From: Frisingicoccus sp009929615
GTDB taxonomy: Bacteria > Bacillota > Clostridia > Lachnospirales > Lachnospiraceae
Reading direction: 5' to 3'
Length of the DNA stretch: 30,307 nt
Assembly: GCA_028692275.1 (NCBI GenBank)
Contig: JAQUXR010000029.1
Coordinates: 1-30,307 of the forward strand
The translations under genes were made by a program, and so were the position numbers. Below the pieces are notes generated by a model. It did no database searches. It worked only from the letters and a program-made list of their open reading frames with translations, and was not told where the DNA came from. This document shows, in pieces, positions 16,163 to 23,539 of this stretch. How positions within the stretch are numbered: position 1 is the first letter of the stretch; the number at the start of each line of letters is the position of its first letter.

Positions 16163-17009
16163 CTCCGGCCCTCCTGTTCAATATTGTTACAACCAGATTG
16201 ATAATCAGAATAAATACAAACAGGACAACACCGGTAGCAATCAATGCTTCTCTGTGCAAATCTGCTGCATATCCCATTTCCAATACGATGTTGGCTGTAA
16301 GGGTTCGAACCCCTTTGAATAAACCTGCTGGCATTCTTGCCTGATTTCCTGCAACCATAATAACCGCCATAGTTTCACCAATGACACGGCCGATTCCAAG
16401 AACAATACCTGCAATAACACCAGACTTAGCAGCCGGAAGGACAACAAAGAACATACTCTTTTCCTTGGTTGCTCCCAACGCAAGAGAACCTTCATAATAG
16501 TGGTCCGGCACGCTTCGTATAGCCGTTTCTGCTACACCGACAATCGTAGGAAGAACCATAATTGCCAGCAGAATCGAAGCTGTCAGCATCGTACTTCCAT
16601 CACGCCCTGTCAATGTATTCATGGTTGGTACAATTAATACAAGACCAAAAAAACCATAAACAACGGATGGAACACCGGACATCAGGTTAATTGCTGCCTG
16701 GCATAATGGATAAATTTTCTTTGGACAATAAGCTGCCATAAATACTGAAGTAAAAATCGCAATCGGTACTCCGATTAACAATGCCACACCGGTGACACAT
16801 ATACTTCCCATAATCATTGGGAAGATGCCATATAAATCATTTGCCGGTTTCCATTTCTGACCAAACAAAAACTCCCCAAAACCAATTTTGGCCATGGCCG
16901 GCACCCCTCCTGCAAAGAGGAAGATGCAGATAAGTGCCACAGCCAATACTGAAGTTAATGCTGCAAGAAAGAAAACCCATTTCATTCCATTTTCTTTATT
17001 CAGCTTCAT
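16152..17009 (-). CDS. pstC: phosphate ABC transporter permease PstC
   Basis: 285 residues with six membrane helices. Conserved stretches: NLMSGVPSVVYGFFGLVLIV, LPTIVGVAETAIRSVP, and the EAA loop YEGSLALGATKEKSMFFVVLPAAKSGVIAG. The start at 17009 lies 6 bases after the pstS stop. The best purine-rich site (GGGAGGAT) is rather distant, inside the pstS end, so translation may depend on coupling. An alternative ATG eight codons in (MKW) is possible. Confidence 0.96.
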   Translation of the reverse strand: MKLNKENGMKWVFFLAALTSVLAVALICIFLFAGGVPAMAKIGFGEFLFGQKWKPANDLYGIFPMIMGSICVTGVALLIGVPIAIFTSVFMAAYCPKKIYPLCQAAINLMSGVPSVVYGFFGLVLIVPTMNTLTGRDGSTMLTASILLAIMVLPTIVGVAETAIRSVPDHYYEGSLALGATKEKSMFFVVLPAAKSGVIAGIVLGIGRVIGETMAVIMVAGNQARMPAGLFKGVRTLTANIVLEMGYAADLHREALIATGVVLFVFILIINLVVTILNRRAGDEQ

Positions 17010-17015
17010 AATTTA

Positions 17016-17951
17016 TTATTTTAAATCCTCCCAGGCAGTAACTTCACCTGTGTAAATTGCTTTAATCTGTTCACTTGTCATTTCATCAACACCGCTTTCG
17101 TTATTAACGATAACTGCGATACCATCCTGTGCAATAACTGTTGCTGTAAGACCAGCTTCTTTTTCGCTGTCTTTTAATTCACGGGAAGCCATACCGATGT
17201 CACAAAGTCCATCAATAGTAGACTGCATACCTGTTGTAGAATCGTTCTGCTGAATTTCGATTTCTGCATTTGGATTTAATGCAATATAAGCTTCTTTTAA
17301 TTTTTCCATAACTGGTGTTACAGATGAAGATCCAGCAATTACGACTTTGCCAGTAGCACCATTAGATGCATATGCCGGCTGGTCACCTACTGAAATGTAA
17401 TTATTTTCTTCAACAACAGCCTGTCCTTCTTTACTCATAATGAAGTTCATGAAATCTGTTGCTGCTTCGCTGATACCGTCTTTTGTAGCAATGTTAAATG
17501 GACGATATACTTTGTATGTACCTGCAATAATATTTTCTGCAGTAGCTTCTGCACCATCTACTTTAACAGCTGTTACAGAATCATTTAAAGAACCAAGGGA
17601 AATATATCCGATAGCATTGACATCACCTTCAACCGTTGTCATCATTACAGATGTGCTGTTTGTGATTTTTGCATCTTCTGTTGTCATATCCATTTTTTCG
17701 CCGCTTGCATCTTTTTCTTCGATTCCGAGCAATTCAATAAATGCACCTCTTGTACCAGAACCATCTTCTCTGGATACTACTGTGATTTCTCCAGAAGCTC
17801 CGCCGGTTGTTCCTGCTGCTTCGCTTTCAGCTGCTGCTGTTGTGCCTGCCCCTGCTGCCGCTGTTGTTTCTTCTTTCTTACTGCCGCATCCTGTTAACAA
17901 AATTGTACCTACCATTAATGCGGATAAAGTCATCATTACTCTCTTTTTCAT
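17016..17951 (-). CDS. pstS: phosphate-binding lipoprotein PstS
   Basis: 311 residues. The lipoprotein signal ends in LLTGC with lipid-attachment C22, followed by a T/A/G/E-rich linker (23-53). The binding domain starts at ITVVSREDGSGTRGAF, where the S-x-G-S-G-T-R type phosphate-binding loop is visible. A second half begins VVIAGSSSVTPVMEKLKEAY. It is anchored on the outer face of the membrane and delivers phosphate to PstCA. AAGGAG lies 9 bases upstream of the ATG. First gene of the operon. Confidence 0.95.
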   Translation of the reverse strand: MKKRVMMTLSALMVGTILLTGCGSKKEETTAAAGAGTTAAAESEAAGTTGGASGEITVVSREDGSGTRGAFIELLGIEEKDASGEKMDMTTEDAKITNSTSVMMTTVEGDVNAIGYISLGSLNDSVTAVKVDGAEATAENIIAGTYKVYRPFNIATKDGISEAATDFMNFIMSKEGQAVVEENNYISVGDQPAYASNGATGKVVIAGSSSVTPVMEKLKEAYIALNPNAEIEIQQNDSTTGMQSTIDGLCDIGMASRELKDSEKEAGLTATVIAQDGIAVIVNNESGVDEMTSEQIKAIYTGEVTAWEDLK

Positions 17952-18001
17952 CTCTCTAATCTCCTTAACATAGTTTGTAAAATTATGACTACAGGAGTGA
18001 T

Positions 18002-18007
18002 ATTATA
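18002..18007 (-). promoter_or_regulatory. -10 element of the pst operon promoter
   Basis: Perfect TATAAT on the minus strand, 50 bases upstream of the pstS ATG. The -35 position (TCTTCC) is poor, as expected for an activator-dependent promoter; the Pho box lies immediately upstream of it. Confidence 0.7.
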
Positions 18008-18037
18008 CGTTCTGTGTAAAATCCGGAAGAAACAATT

Positions 18038-18054
18038 TGTAAAGTTTATGTTAA
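18038..18054 (-). promoter_or_regulatory. candidate Pho box upstream of pstS
   Basis: Minus strand TTAACA, 5 bases, TTTACA: an 11-base direct repeat as in Bacillus PhoP boxes (TTWACA units). Weaker repeats continue the 11-base phase on each side (TGTAAA before, TTTCTT after). It ends about 30 bases upstream of the TATAAT. Confidence 0.55.
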
Positions 18055-18140
18055 ACAATTTTACATTGGATTTTTACAAAAGAATATTTTTAGCTATTTT
18101 GCCTCTATTTTCCCGTTTAAAGAGAATCGTTTTAGATTCA

Positions 18141-18170
18141 TTGACATACATTTGTAAAGACCGCTACAAT
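18141..18170 (+). promoter_or_regulatory. sigma-A promoter for the XRE gene
   Basis: TTGACA (18141-18146), 18-base spacer, TACAAT (18165-18170). The AAAGGAGG ribosome site begins 10 bases later, so the leader is very short. Confidence 0.75.
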
Positions 18171-18193
18171 GAGGATTATAAAGGAGGTTGGCT

Positions 18194-18535
18194 ATGAAGA
18201 ATCCGCTGATTGCTGAGCGTTTAAAGTTCTATAGAAAAAAGAATAATCTGACCATACCACAGGTTTCCGAATTGCTGTCAGAAACTCAGCCCGTTGCCGT
18301 CAAAACCATTTACGGCTGGGAAAGCGGTCATACACAACCTGATGTTGATACACTGATGCGGCTTTGCTGCCTCTACCACGTGGATGATATATTAGAAACC
18401 TTTGGTTACAAACCACCAAAGAAAGTGATATTTAACCTGACCACTCAGGAGAAAAATATGATTTTAGAATATCGGAAACATACCGATATGCAGAAGGCAG
18501 TTCAACGCCTGTTAGAAATTGAAAAAGAATCCTAA
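18194..18535 (+). CDS. small XRE-family helix-turn-helix regulator
   Basis: 113 residues. The HTH_3 domain spans about 5-68: LIAERLKFYRKKNNLTIPQV, then VKTIYGWESGHTQPDVDTLM. A C-terminal helical tail (70-113) has sequence like NLTTQEKNMILEYRKHTDMQ. The start is ATG 18194, 6 bases after AGGAGG; a TTG at 18188 would touch the ribosome site and is rejected. It is divergent from pstS and shares its 242-base upstream region, but no link with phosphate is shown. The target is unknown. Confidence 0.85.
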   Translation: MKNPLIAERLKFYRKKNNLTIPQVSELLSETQPVAVKTIYGWESGHTQPDVDTLMRLCCLYHVDDILETFGYKPPKKVIFNLTTQEKNMILEYRKHTDMQKAVQRLLEIEKES

Positions 18536-18570
18536 AGAAGGAGCCCACATAAAAGTGCAGGCTCCTTCTT
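18535..18570. terminator. strong hairpin after the XRE gene
   Basis: Perfect 11-base arms AAGAAGGAGCC (18535-18545) and GGCTCCTTCTT (18560-18570). There is no U run after it apart from the CTTCTT within the stem, so it may terminate weakly or act as a 3' stabiliser. Confidence 0.5.
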
Positions 18571-18631
18571 GACGTTCTGAAAGAATTTATGATACATTGA
18601 CAGAAAGAATCTATGAATCGAGGTTTTAACG

Positions 18632-19324
18632 ATGGAATCAACCTATTCAATGAAGGTCATTGCACGTATTCACAGTGAATTCCCTGATAAATTTGGTATT
18701 CCGCGACAGAGCGGTCTAATCAACACATTAAAGGCAACGATTGTCTTTGAACCGGAATATCGTAATCCGGATGCTTTCCGCAGTCTTGCCGACTTTACCC
18801 ATATATGGCTTATCTGGGGATTTTCAGAATCGGTCCGCCCTTCCTGGTCTCCCACCGTCCGGCCACCCCGCCTTGGGGGCAATACCCGCCTTGGCGTCTT
18901 TGCAACACGTTCACCATACCGGCCAAATCCCATTGGCCTTTCCTCCGTTCAACTTGACCGGGTAGAAATTCATCCCGAATATGGCCCGGTGCTTCACATT
19001 TCCGGTGCGGATTTAATGGATCAGACACCCATATTCGATATCAAGCCTTATCTTCCATATGTAGATAGTCATCCGGAAGCTTCCGAAGGCTTTGGTGGCC
19101 CGCTGAAAATGAACAAGTTAGAAGTACACTGTCCCGAAGAATACCTGTCCCGGCTTTCTGACAACTTCAGAGAATCTATTCTCGCCCTGTTAGCCCAGGA
19201 CCCACGGCCTTCCTATCAGGATGACCCGGAACGCATCTACGGCCTTCGCTTCGCCGGCTATGAGGTGAAATTTCGAGTAGAACATTCTATATTATATGTG
19301 TGTTCTATTGAGAAAGAAAATTAA
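18632..19324 (+). CDS. trmO: tRNA (N6-threonylcarbamoyladenosine37-N6)-methyltransferase TrmO (TsaA/YaeB family)
   Basis: 230 residues. The TsaA-like beta-barrel domain uses SAM to methylate t6A37 in tRNA-Thr in E. coli. Conserved blocks: FGIPRQSGL (21-29), FTHIWLIWGF (55-64), ATRSPYRPNPIGLS (90-103), and QTPIFDIKPYLPYVDS (132-147). The C-terminal part resembles the YaeB extension (DPERIYGLRFAGYEVKFRV). The ribosome site is weak (GAGG 9 bases upstream of ATG 18632); a second ATG six codons on is possible. Its stop codon overlaps the stop of the convergent flavodoxin gene. Confidence 0.93.
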   Translation: MESTYSMKVIARIHSEFPDKFGIPRQSGLINTLKATIVFEPEYRNPDAFRSLADFTHIWLIWGFSESVRPSWSPTVRPPRLGGNTRLGVFATRSPYRPNPIGLSSVQLDRVEIHPEYGPVLHISGADLMDQTPIFDIKPYLPYVDSHPEASEGFGGPLKMNKLEVHCPEEYLSRLSDNFRESILALLAQDPRPSYQDDPERIYGLRFAGYEVKFRVEHSILYVCSIEKEN

Positions 19325-19842
19325 AGATCTTTAACATAATCAACCAGCGGCTGAATATAGTCTTTACTTGTATGGTCGCTGGATTTTTCAAACATTTTCG
19401 CCATAGCTTCTTCCATAGGTGTTTTATCCTGTTTCTTGTTAAGGGATTTTCCCATCATCTTAAGCATGGATTTTGAAAAGAATCCCATTTTTTCAAAGTT
19501 AATCCCTGACTCCATATAGAAAAACGGAATCTTCTCCTGCTCCTCCGGTGTCAGATTATCTACTTTGACCTTCTCAATAACTTCTGTTGCTCTATGGTCT
19601 GTAGCCCCTGTTGCATAAACAATAAGCTTTTTATGGGACATATCCGGATTGGCTTTCATCGCATCCAACCCTGTAATCTTTCCAGCCATAAGCCATCCAC
19701 CATAAATAATGCATTCATATGCACTCAAATCTTTCTTAGCTTCTTTTTCTGGAATTGCTTTGCAGCCGAGTTCTTCCGCAATCCATTCCCCATACTGTCT
19801 CGTAAATCCGGTTTTACTGTTATAAACCACGATTGTATTCAT
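19321..19842 (-). CDS. flavodoxin-domain protein
   Basis: 173 residues. The FMN phosphate loop is at the N-terminus (VVYNSKTGFTRQYGEWIAEE), followed by flavodoxin core strands YECIIYGGWLMAGKITGL and KKLIVYATGA. The length and the C-terminal helical part match the flavodoxin_5 group, which includes HemG-like proteins, but I cannot assign that reaction. It probably transfers electrons in the cytoplasm. ATG 19842 lies 23 bases inside the marR end, so the two are co-transcribed and coupled. Its stop overlaps the trmO stop, leaving no room for a terminator. Confidence 0.85.
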   Translation of the reverse strand: MNTIVVYNSKTGFTRQYGEWIAEELGCKAIPEKEAKKDLSAYECIIYGGWLMAGKITGLDAMKANPDMSHKKLIVYATGATDHRATEVIEKVKVDNLTPEEQEKIPFFYMESGINFEKMGFFSKSMLKMMGKSLNKKQDKTPMEEAMAKMFEKSSDHTSKDYIQPLVDYVKDL

Positions 19843-20308
19843 TCATCTTCCTCCGTATATTCTCCAGATTATCTTCCAATTTATTCATTACTTTATAGGT
19901 TCCCGAAATCTCCTCATCCGAAATGCCTTCGAAAAAATATTTCATAAAACCGTCTTCTTTATCCACATTCTTCTTTGCATATTCATCAAGCTTTTCTGTC
20001 TTATAAATTCGAACCTTACGGCGGTCACCGGCATCTGCTTCCATCCGTATAAACCCCTTTTTCTCCAGCTTTAAAGCCATCTGTTTCACATTCTGATGGG
20101 AACAGCCCATCACTCCGGACAATTCTTTAATCGTCGGGCTTTCCTCCTGAAAAAGATTCAGACAGATAAGCAGAAAAAATTGTTTGCACGTAATATCCTC
20201 ATAAAAGGAATCTCCCGCCATCTGTAACTGATTGCCAAAGGCAAAAAAAAGACCGAACAGGGCATATTTATTATCAAATGGCTCCAGCATCTCTTCTCTG
20301 CTTTTCAT
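19820..20308 (-). CDS. MarR-family transcriptional regulator
   Basis: 162 residues. A dimerisation helix (about 10-30) is followed by a winged helix-turn-helix: CKQFFLLICLNLF, then TIKELSGVMGCSHQNVKQMA (recognition region), KLEKKGFIRMEADAGDRRKVRIYKT (wing with the DRRKV motif), and C-terminal dimer helices. C60s-region cysteines (C41, C49, C69) could make it redox-sensitive, which is only a guess. The ribosome site AGGGGGAG is strong. The upstream double palindrome (20330-20373) overlaps the promoter, so it probably represses itself and the downstream flavodoxin. Confidence 0.92.
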   Translation of the reverse strand: MKSREEMLEPFDNKYALFGLFFAFGNQLQMAGDSFYEDITCKQFFLLICLNLFQEESPTIKELSGVMGCSHQNVKQMALKLEKKGFIRMEADAGDRRKVRIYKTEKLDEYAKKNVDKEDGFMKYFFEGISDEEISGTYKVMNKLEDNLENIRRKMNEYNRGL

Positions 20309-20329
20309 TTTTCTCCCCCTTTTATCAAA

Positions 20330-20373
20330 AATAAGTAATATATTACCTTTATATAGGTAATATATTACTTATT
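20330..20373. promoter_or_regulatory. 44-bp perfect palindrome: two tandem MarR-type operators (may also terminate transcription)
   Basis: 19-base arms (20330-20348 and 20355-20373) surround 6 bases. Each arm itself holds the 12-base palindrome GTAATATATTAC (20335-20346 and 20357-20368), with centres 22 bp apart, two helical turns. The -10 of the marR promoter lies inside the upstream site. Transcribed leftward, the same DNA folds into a hairpin followed by TTTTTG, 22 bases after the oxidoreductase stop, so it could double as a terminator. Confidence 0.8.
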
Positions 20374-20387
20374 ATCATTTCTGTCAA
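20359..20387 (-). promoter_or_regulatory. marR-flavodoxin promoter
   Basis: Minus strand TTGACA (20382-20387), 17-base spacer, TATATT (20359-20364). The -10 sits within one operator half and the other operator covers the expected start of transcription. Confidence 0.75.
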
Positions 20388-20394
20388 CTGCATT

Positions 20395-21696
20395 TTATTG
20401 TTTCAAATCCGAAGTAGCCGGATTGTCAATAAGCTGCCCATCTTCTGTAAAACGGAAGCCATGACACGGACAGTCCCAGGAATGTTCATCTCTGTTCCAT
20501 TTTAAAGCACATCCCATGTGAGGACACCGTTTTAGAGAAGGTGTCAAAAGATTTGCTGTCGACTCAGCCATATTTATAAATAACTGTTTCCTGATCATTG
20601 ACCTGTTGTAGGGCTGAAATAGCTGCGAATAGGGATTTTCTTTGGAAAGTATCCGGTCTATTAAAAGTTTTGCCGAAACCATCGCTGAAGTCATCCCCCA
20701 TTTATTATAGCCCGCTGTCACATAAAAGCCCTCGGTATGTTTTCCGTAAAGACCTATATAAGGCACTTTATCCAAACTCATGCAGTCCTGGGCTGCCCAT
20801 CGCATTTTAATTTCTGCCTCTGGATAATGTTCTCTGGCAAATTTTTCTATCACATGCCAATTTCCACCGTCCCTCCCTGTCCGGTGACCACCTCCCCCGA
20901 GCAATAAATAGCCTTTATAATTTCTAAAAGAGAACCCGGTATCTGACTCATCCACATACATCCCATCAACACTTTGAGCATTTTCCAGTGCAGCCACATA
21001 GCTTCGACTCTGATAAAGTTTTAAATAGTAAGCTCCATGTTTATTATTCATCGGATAGTGGGTTGCTACAATAATATTATCCGCATAAATTGTGGCTGTT
21101 TCTGTTTTTGCAATGCAAAGGCCCAGTTCAATCACCTTCGAATTCTCGTAAATGTTTAGCTTTTGTGCAATTTCAGCAAGAAATTTGAGGGGATGGAACT
21201 GGGCTTGATTTGGAAAGCTCACAGTGCCCTTTGTCTGAAATGGCAGTGGCAGATTTTTAATATAGTTTGCGCACCCGCCTATTTTTTCAAGGGCCTTTAA
21301 TTCATTTTCAATTTTTTCTTCATTGTTAAGTGTATAAACATAATTGTCTTTTATCTCATAATCACAGTCTATACCCCTGCATAGTTCTTTATAAGTTTGC
21401 AAGGCATCGTTGTTGGCTTGTAAGTAAAGTCTGGCATTTTCCACTCCAAACTCCCGGATAAGCCGGTCAAAGACCAAACCATGCTGGGATGTCAGTTTGG
21501 CTGTCGTATTCTCTGTCACACCACTGCATATTCGCTTTGCCTCGACAAGAATATAATCGACTCCCGCCAAAGAAAGCTGATATGCACAAAGTATACCAGC
21601 AATACCTCCGCCAATAATCAGGACAGCTGTTTTTTTATCGCTTTCCAGCCTTTGAAAAGTTGGAAGTTTTACCGTTTCCGTCCATATTGAGCTCAT
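20395..21696 (-). CDS. FAD-dependent oxidoreductase with C-terminal Rieske [2Fe-2S] domain
   Basis: 433 residues. The N-terminal DAO-type FAD fold has VLIIGGGIAGILCAYQLS (GGGIAG at 29-34) and E52 at the end of the second strand. The FAD-binding C-terminal part contains GFYVTAGYNKWGMTSA. The Rieske domain (about 385-425) binds the cluster through C391-P-H393 and C409-P-C411-H412, with C396 and C411 as the usual disulfide pair. The architecture matches Bacillus YhfW-like proteins, which are somewhat longer (about 510 residues by memory). The substrate is unknown. The ribosome site is GGGTGGTGAT. It lies upstream of and in line with marR-flavodoxin, suggesting a shared redox theme. Confidence 0.92.
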   Translation of the reverse strand: MSSIWTETVKLPTFQRLESDKKTAVLIIGGGIAGILCAYQLSLAGVDYILVEAKRICSGVTENTTAKLTSQHGLVFDRLIREFGVENARLYLQANNDALQTYKELCRGIDCDYEIKDNYVYTLNNEEKIENELKALEKIGGCANYIKNLPLPFQTKGTVSFPNQAQFHPLKFLAEIAQKLNIYENSKVIELGLCIAKTETATIYADNIIVATHYPMNNKHGAYYLKLYQSRSYVAALENAQSVDGMYVDESDTGFSFRNYKGYLLLGGGGHRTGRDGGNWHVIEKFAREHYPEAEIKMRWAAQDCMSLDKVPYIGLYGKHTEGFYVTAGYNKWGMTSAMVSAKLLIDRILSKENPYSQLFQPYNRSMIRKQLFINMAESTANLLTPSLKRCPHMGCALKWNRDEHSWDCPCHGFRFTEDGQLIDNPATSDLKQ

Positions 21697-21780
21697 ATTA
21701 TCACCACCCTGGCAATAGTATGCTCAAAAAAGACTATTTATTTGTTTTCCAAAGTACTTCCAATATTTCCCTGTAAACGT

Positions 21781-21786
21781 TATAAT
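21781..21786 (+). promoter_or_regulatory. -10 element for the PurF-like gene
   Basis: TATAAT 52 bases upstream of the ATG; the 17-base-spaced -35 (TTCCAA) is weak. It is in the divergent gap with the oxidoreductase gene. Confidence 0.5.
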
Positions 21787-21837
21787 AATTAAGCAAGCGT
21801 TAATCATGTAATTACTTACAGAATTGAGGATAAAAAT

Positions 21838-23244
21838 ATGAGTGGTTTTTTTGGAGTTGCTGCAAAACAGGATTGTGTATTTGACCTATTTTTTGGAATT
21901 GATTATCACTCCCACTTGGGAACCCGTCGTGGCGGAATAGCCGTCTATGGAGAACGGGGTTTTGACCGTTCCATTCACAACATTGAGAATTCCCCTTTCC
22001 GTACAAAATTTGATAAAGAAATACAGGAGATGAGCGGCACTCTCGGTATCGGCTGTATCTCCGATTATGAGCCCCAGCCTTTGATGGTTCGTTCCCATCA
22101 TGGCACCTATGCTTTAACAACGATTAGTAAAATCAATAATATTGACGAACTGACAACGATTCTATTTGAACATGGCCATTCTCATTTTTTAGAAATGAGC
22201 GGTGGTGATATTAACGCAACTGAGCTCGTTGCTGCATTAATCAATCAAAAAGAGAATCTTATTGAGGGTATCCAGTATGCTTTAGATATGGTTGATGGTT
22301 CTCTTTCTATTTTATTGATGACTTCTGCCGGCATCTATGCTGCCCGTGATAAACATGGCAGGACACCGGTTGTCATCGGCCGCAAGGCAGATGCTTTCTG
22401 TGCTTCCTTTGAAAATTTTGCTTACAAAAATCTGGGCTATACAGACTATAAGGAACTTGGCCCGGGAGAAATCGTTATTTTAACAGACAAAAATTGCATT
22501 ACTCTGGTCCATCCAGGGGAAGAGATGAAAATTTGTACTTTCCTCTGGGTTTATTACGGTTATCCGTCCAGTTCCTACGAAGGTCTCAGTGTGGAACAGA
22601 TGCGATATAACTGTGGTGCCAAGATGGCTAAACGGGACCATGTTAAACCGGATATTGTCGCAGGTGTTCCCGATTCCGGTATTGCCCACGCGATTGGTTA
22701 TGCCAATGAATCCGGTATTCCATTCTCAAGACCATTTATCAAATATACACCAACCTGGCCTCGCTCCTTTATGCCAACGATTCAAAGCCAGCGTAATCTG
22801 ATTGCTAAGATGAAACTGATTGCACTGGAAGATTTAATCCGCGACAAAAGTCTCCTACTTATTGATGACTCTATTGTCCGGGGCACACAGCTTCGTGAAA
22901 CGACAGAATTTCTCTATGAAAGCGGTGCCAAAGAAGTTCATATCCGTCCTGCCTGTCCACCGCTTCTCTATGGCTGTAAATATCTGAACTTTTCACGTTC
23001 CTCTTCCGAGATGGATTTGATTACCCGAAGAGTTATTGACCGCCTCGAGCACGGCAAAGTTCAGGATGATATCCTAAAAGAATATGCCAATCCTGAGTCT
23101 GAAAAGTATGAACACATGGTTGAAGAGATTCGTAAGGAATTGAATTTCACCACTCTGCGTTTCAACCGCTTAGACGATATGTTAGATGCTGTCGGCATTG
23201 ATAAATGTAAATTATGCACCTATTGCTGGGACGGCCGGGAATAA
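21838..23244 (+). CDS. PurF-like amidophosphoribosyltransferase homologue lacking the glutaminase cysteine
   Basis: 468 residues. The N-terminal Ntn-type glutaminase-like domain (about 1-230) begins MSGFFGV, where PurF has MCGIxGI: the nucleophilic Cys is S2 (codon AGT 21841-21843). The glutamine-binding HVRYxT block is replaced by GIGCISDYE (70-78), and the NGN and SDTE blocks are also not recognisable. The phosphoribosyltransferase domain keeps the PRPP loop LLIDDSIVRGTQ (340-351). Cysteines C233, C380, C457 and C460 fall where Bacillus PurF binds a 4Fe-4S cluster. It may use ammonia, act on another amine, or be regulatory. I recall similar second PurF copies in Lachnospiraceae. A weak GAGGATAAAA ribosome site precedes the ATG; the gene is monocistronic. 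Whether a true purF exists elsewhere cannot be seen. Confidence 0.88.
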   Translation: MSGFFGVAAKQDCVFDLFFGIDYHSHLGTRRGGIAVYGERGFDRSIHNIENSPFRTKFDKEIQEMSGTLGIGCISDYEPQPLMVRSHHGTYALTTISKINNIDELTTILFEHGHSHFLEMSGGDINATELVAALINQKENLIEGIQYALDMVDGSLSILLMTSAGIYAARDKHGRTPVVIGRKADAFCASFENFAYKNLGYTDYKELGPGEIVILTDKNCITLVHPGEEMKICTFLWVYYGYPSSSYEGLSVEQMRYNCGAKMAKRDHVKPDIVAGVPDSGIAHAIGYANESGIPFSRPFIKYTPTWPRSFMPTIQSQRNLIAKMKLIALEDLIRDKSLLLIDDSIVRGTQLRETTEFLYESGAKEVHIRPACPPLLYGCKYLNFSRSSSEMDLITRRVIDRLEHGKVQDDILKEYANPESEKYEHMVEEIRKELNFTTLRFNRLDDMLDAVGIDKCKLCTYCWDGRE

Positions 23245-23267
23245 GCAGACCATGCCCCACATAAATA

Positions 23268-23315
23268 AAAGATGTTGTACTCTATCTAATATTGATAAAG
23301 TACAGCATCTTTTTT
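23268..23315 (+). terminator. terminator of the PurF-like gene
   Basis: AAAGATGTTGTACT (23268-23281) pairs with AGTACAGCATCTTT (23299-23312), one G-U pair, followed by a run of T to 23315. Confidence 0.9.
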
Positions 23316-23331
23316 ACATTACAAAACCTAA

Positions 23332-23364
23332 TCGGGCAAACTGTCCCTCACGCAAAGCACACCC
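23332..23364. repeat. 33-bp direct repeat, copy A (detached 3' end of an S8 peptidase gene)
   Basis: Identical over 33 bases to 24312-24344. On the minus strand it reads GVLCVRDSLPD then TAG, against GVLCVRDSLPE then TGA in the intact gene. Upstream of it the frame shows no peptidase similarity, so it is a detached 3' end. Confidence 0.9.
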
Positions 23365-23505
23365 GAGGATATCAAGTCATTGTCACAAACTTTTTCAAGT
23401 TTTTTCTATTGGTTTCTCCCATAAAATCGTTAATTTCAGATAGTAGATGTTATATTGTTGCTATAAGAATAAAAACTGGTTGGTTATATTTTTCATAAAA
23501 TCTCC

Positions 23506-23534
23506 TTGACTTAAGCCATTTTTCTGTGTATAGT
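23506..23534 (+). promoter_or_regulatory. promoter-like sequence antisense to the 23540-24094 gene
   Basis: TTGACT (23506-23511), 17-base spacer, TATAGT (23529-23534), pointing rightward into the 3' end of the minus-strand gene. Confidence 0.4.
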
Positions 23535-23539
23535 TTTAA

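Noticed and set aside
17440..17973. 177-codon plus-strand frame inside pstS
   Set aside because: Antisense shadow created by Ala/Thr-rich codons of the lipoprotein linker.
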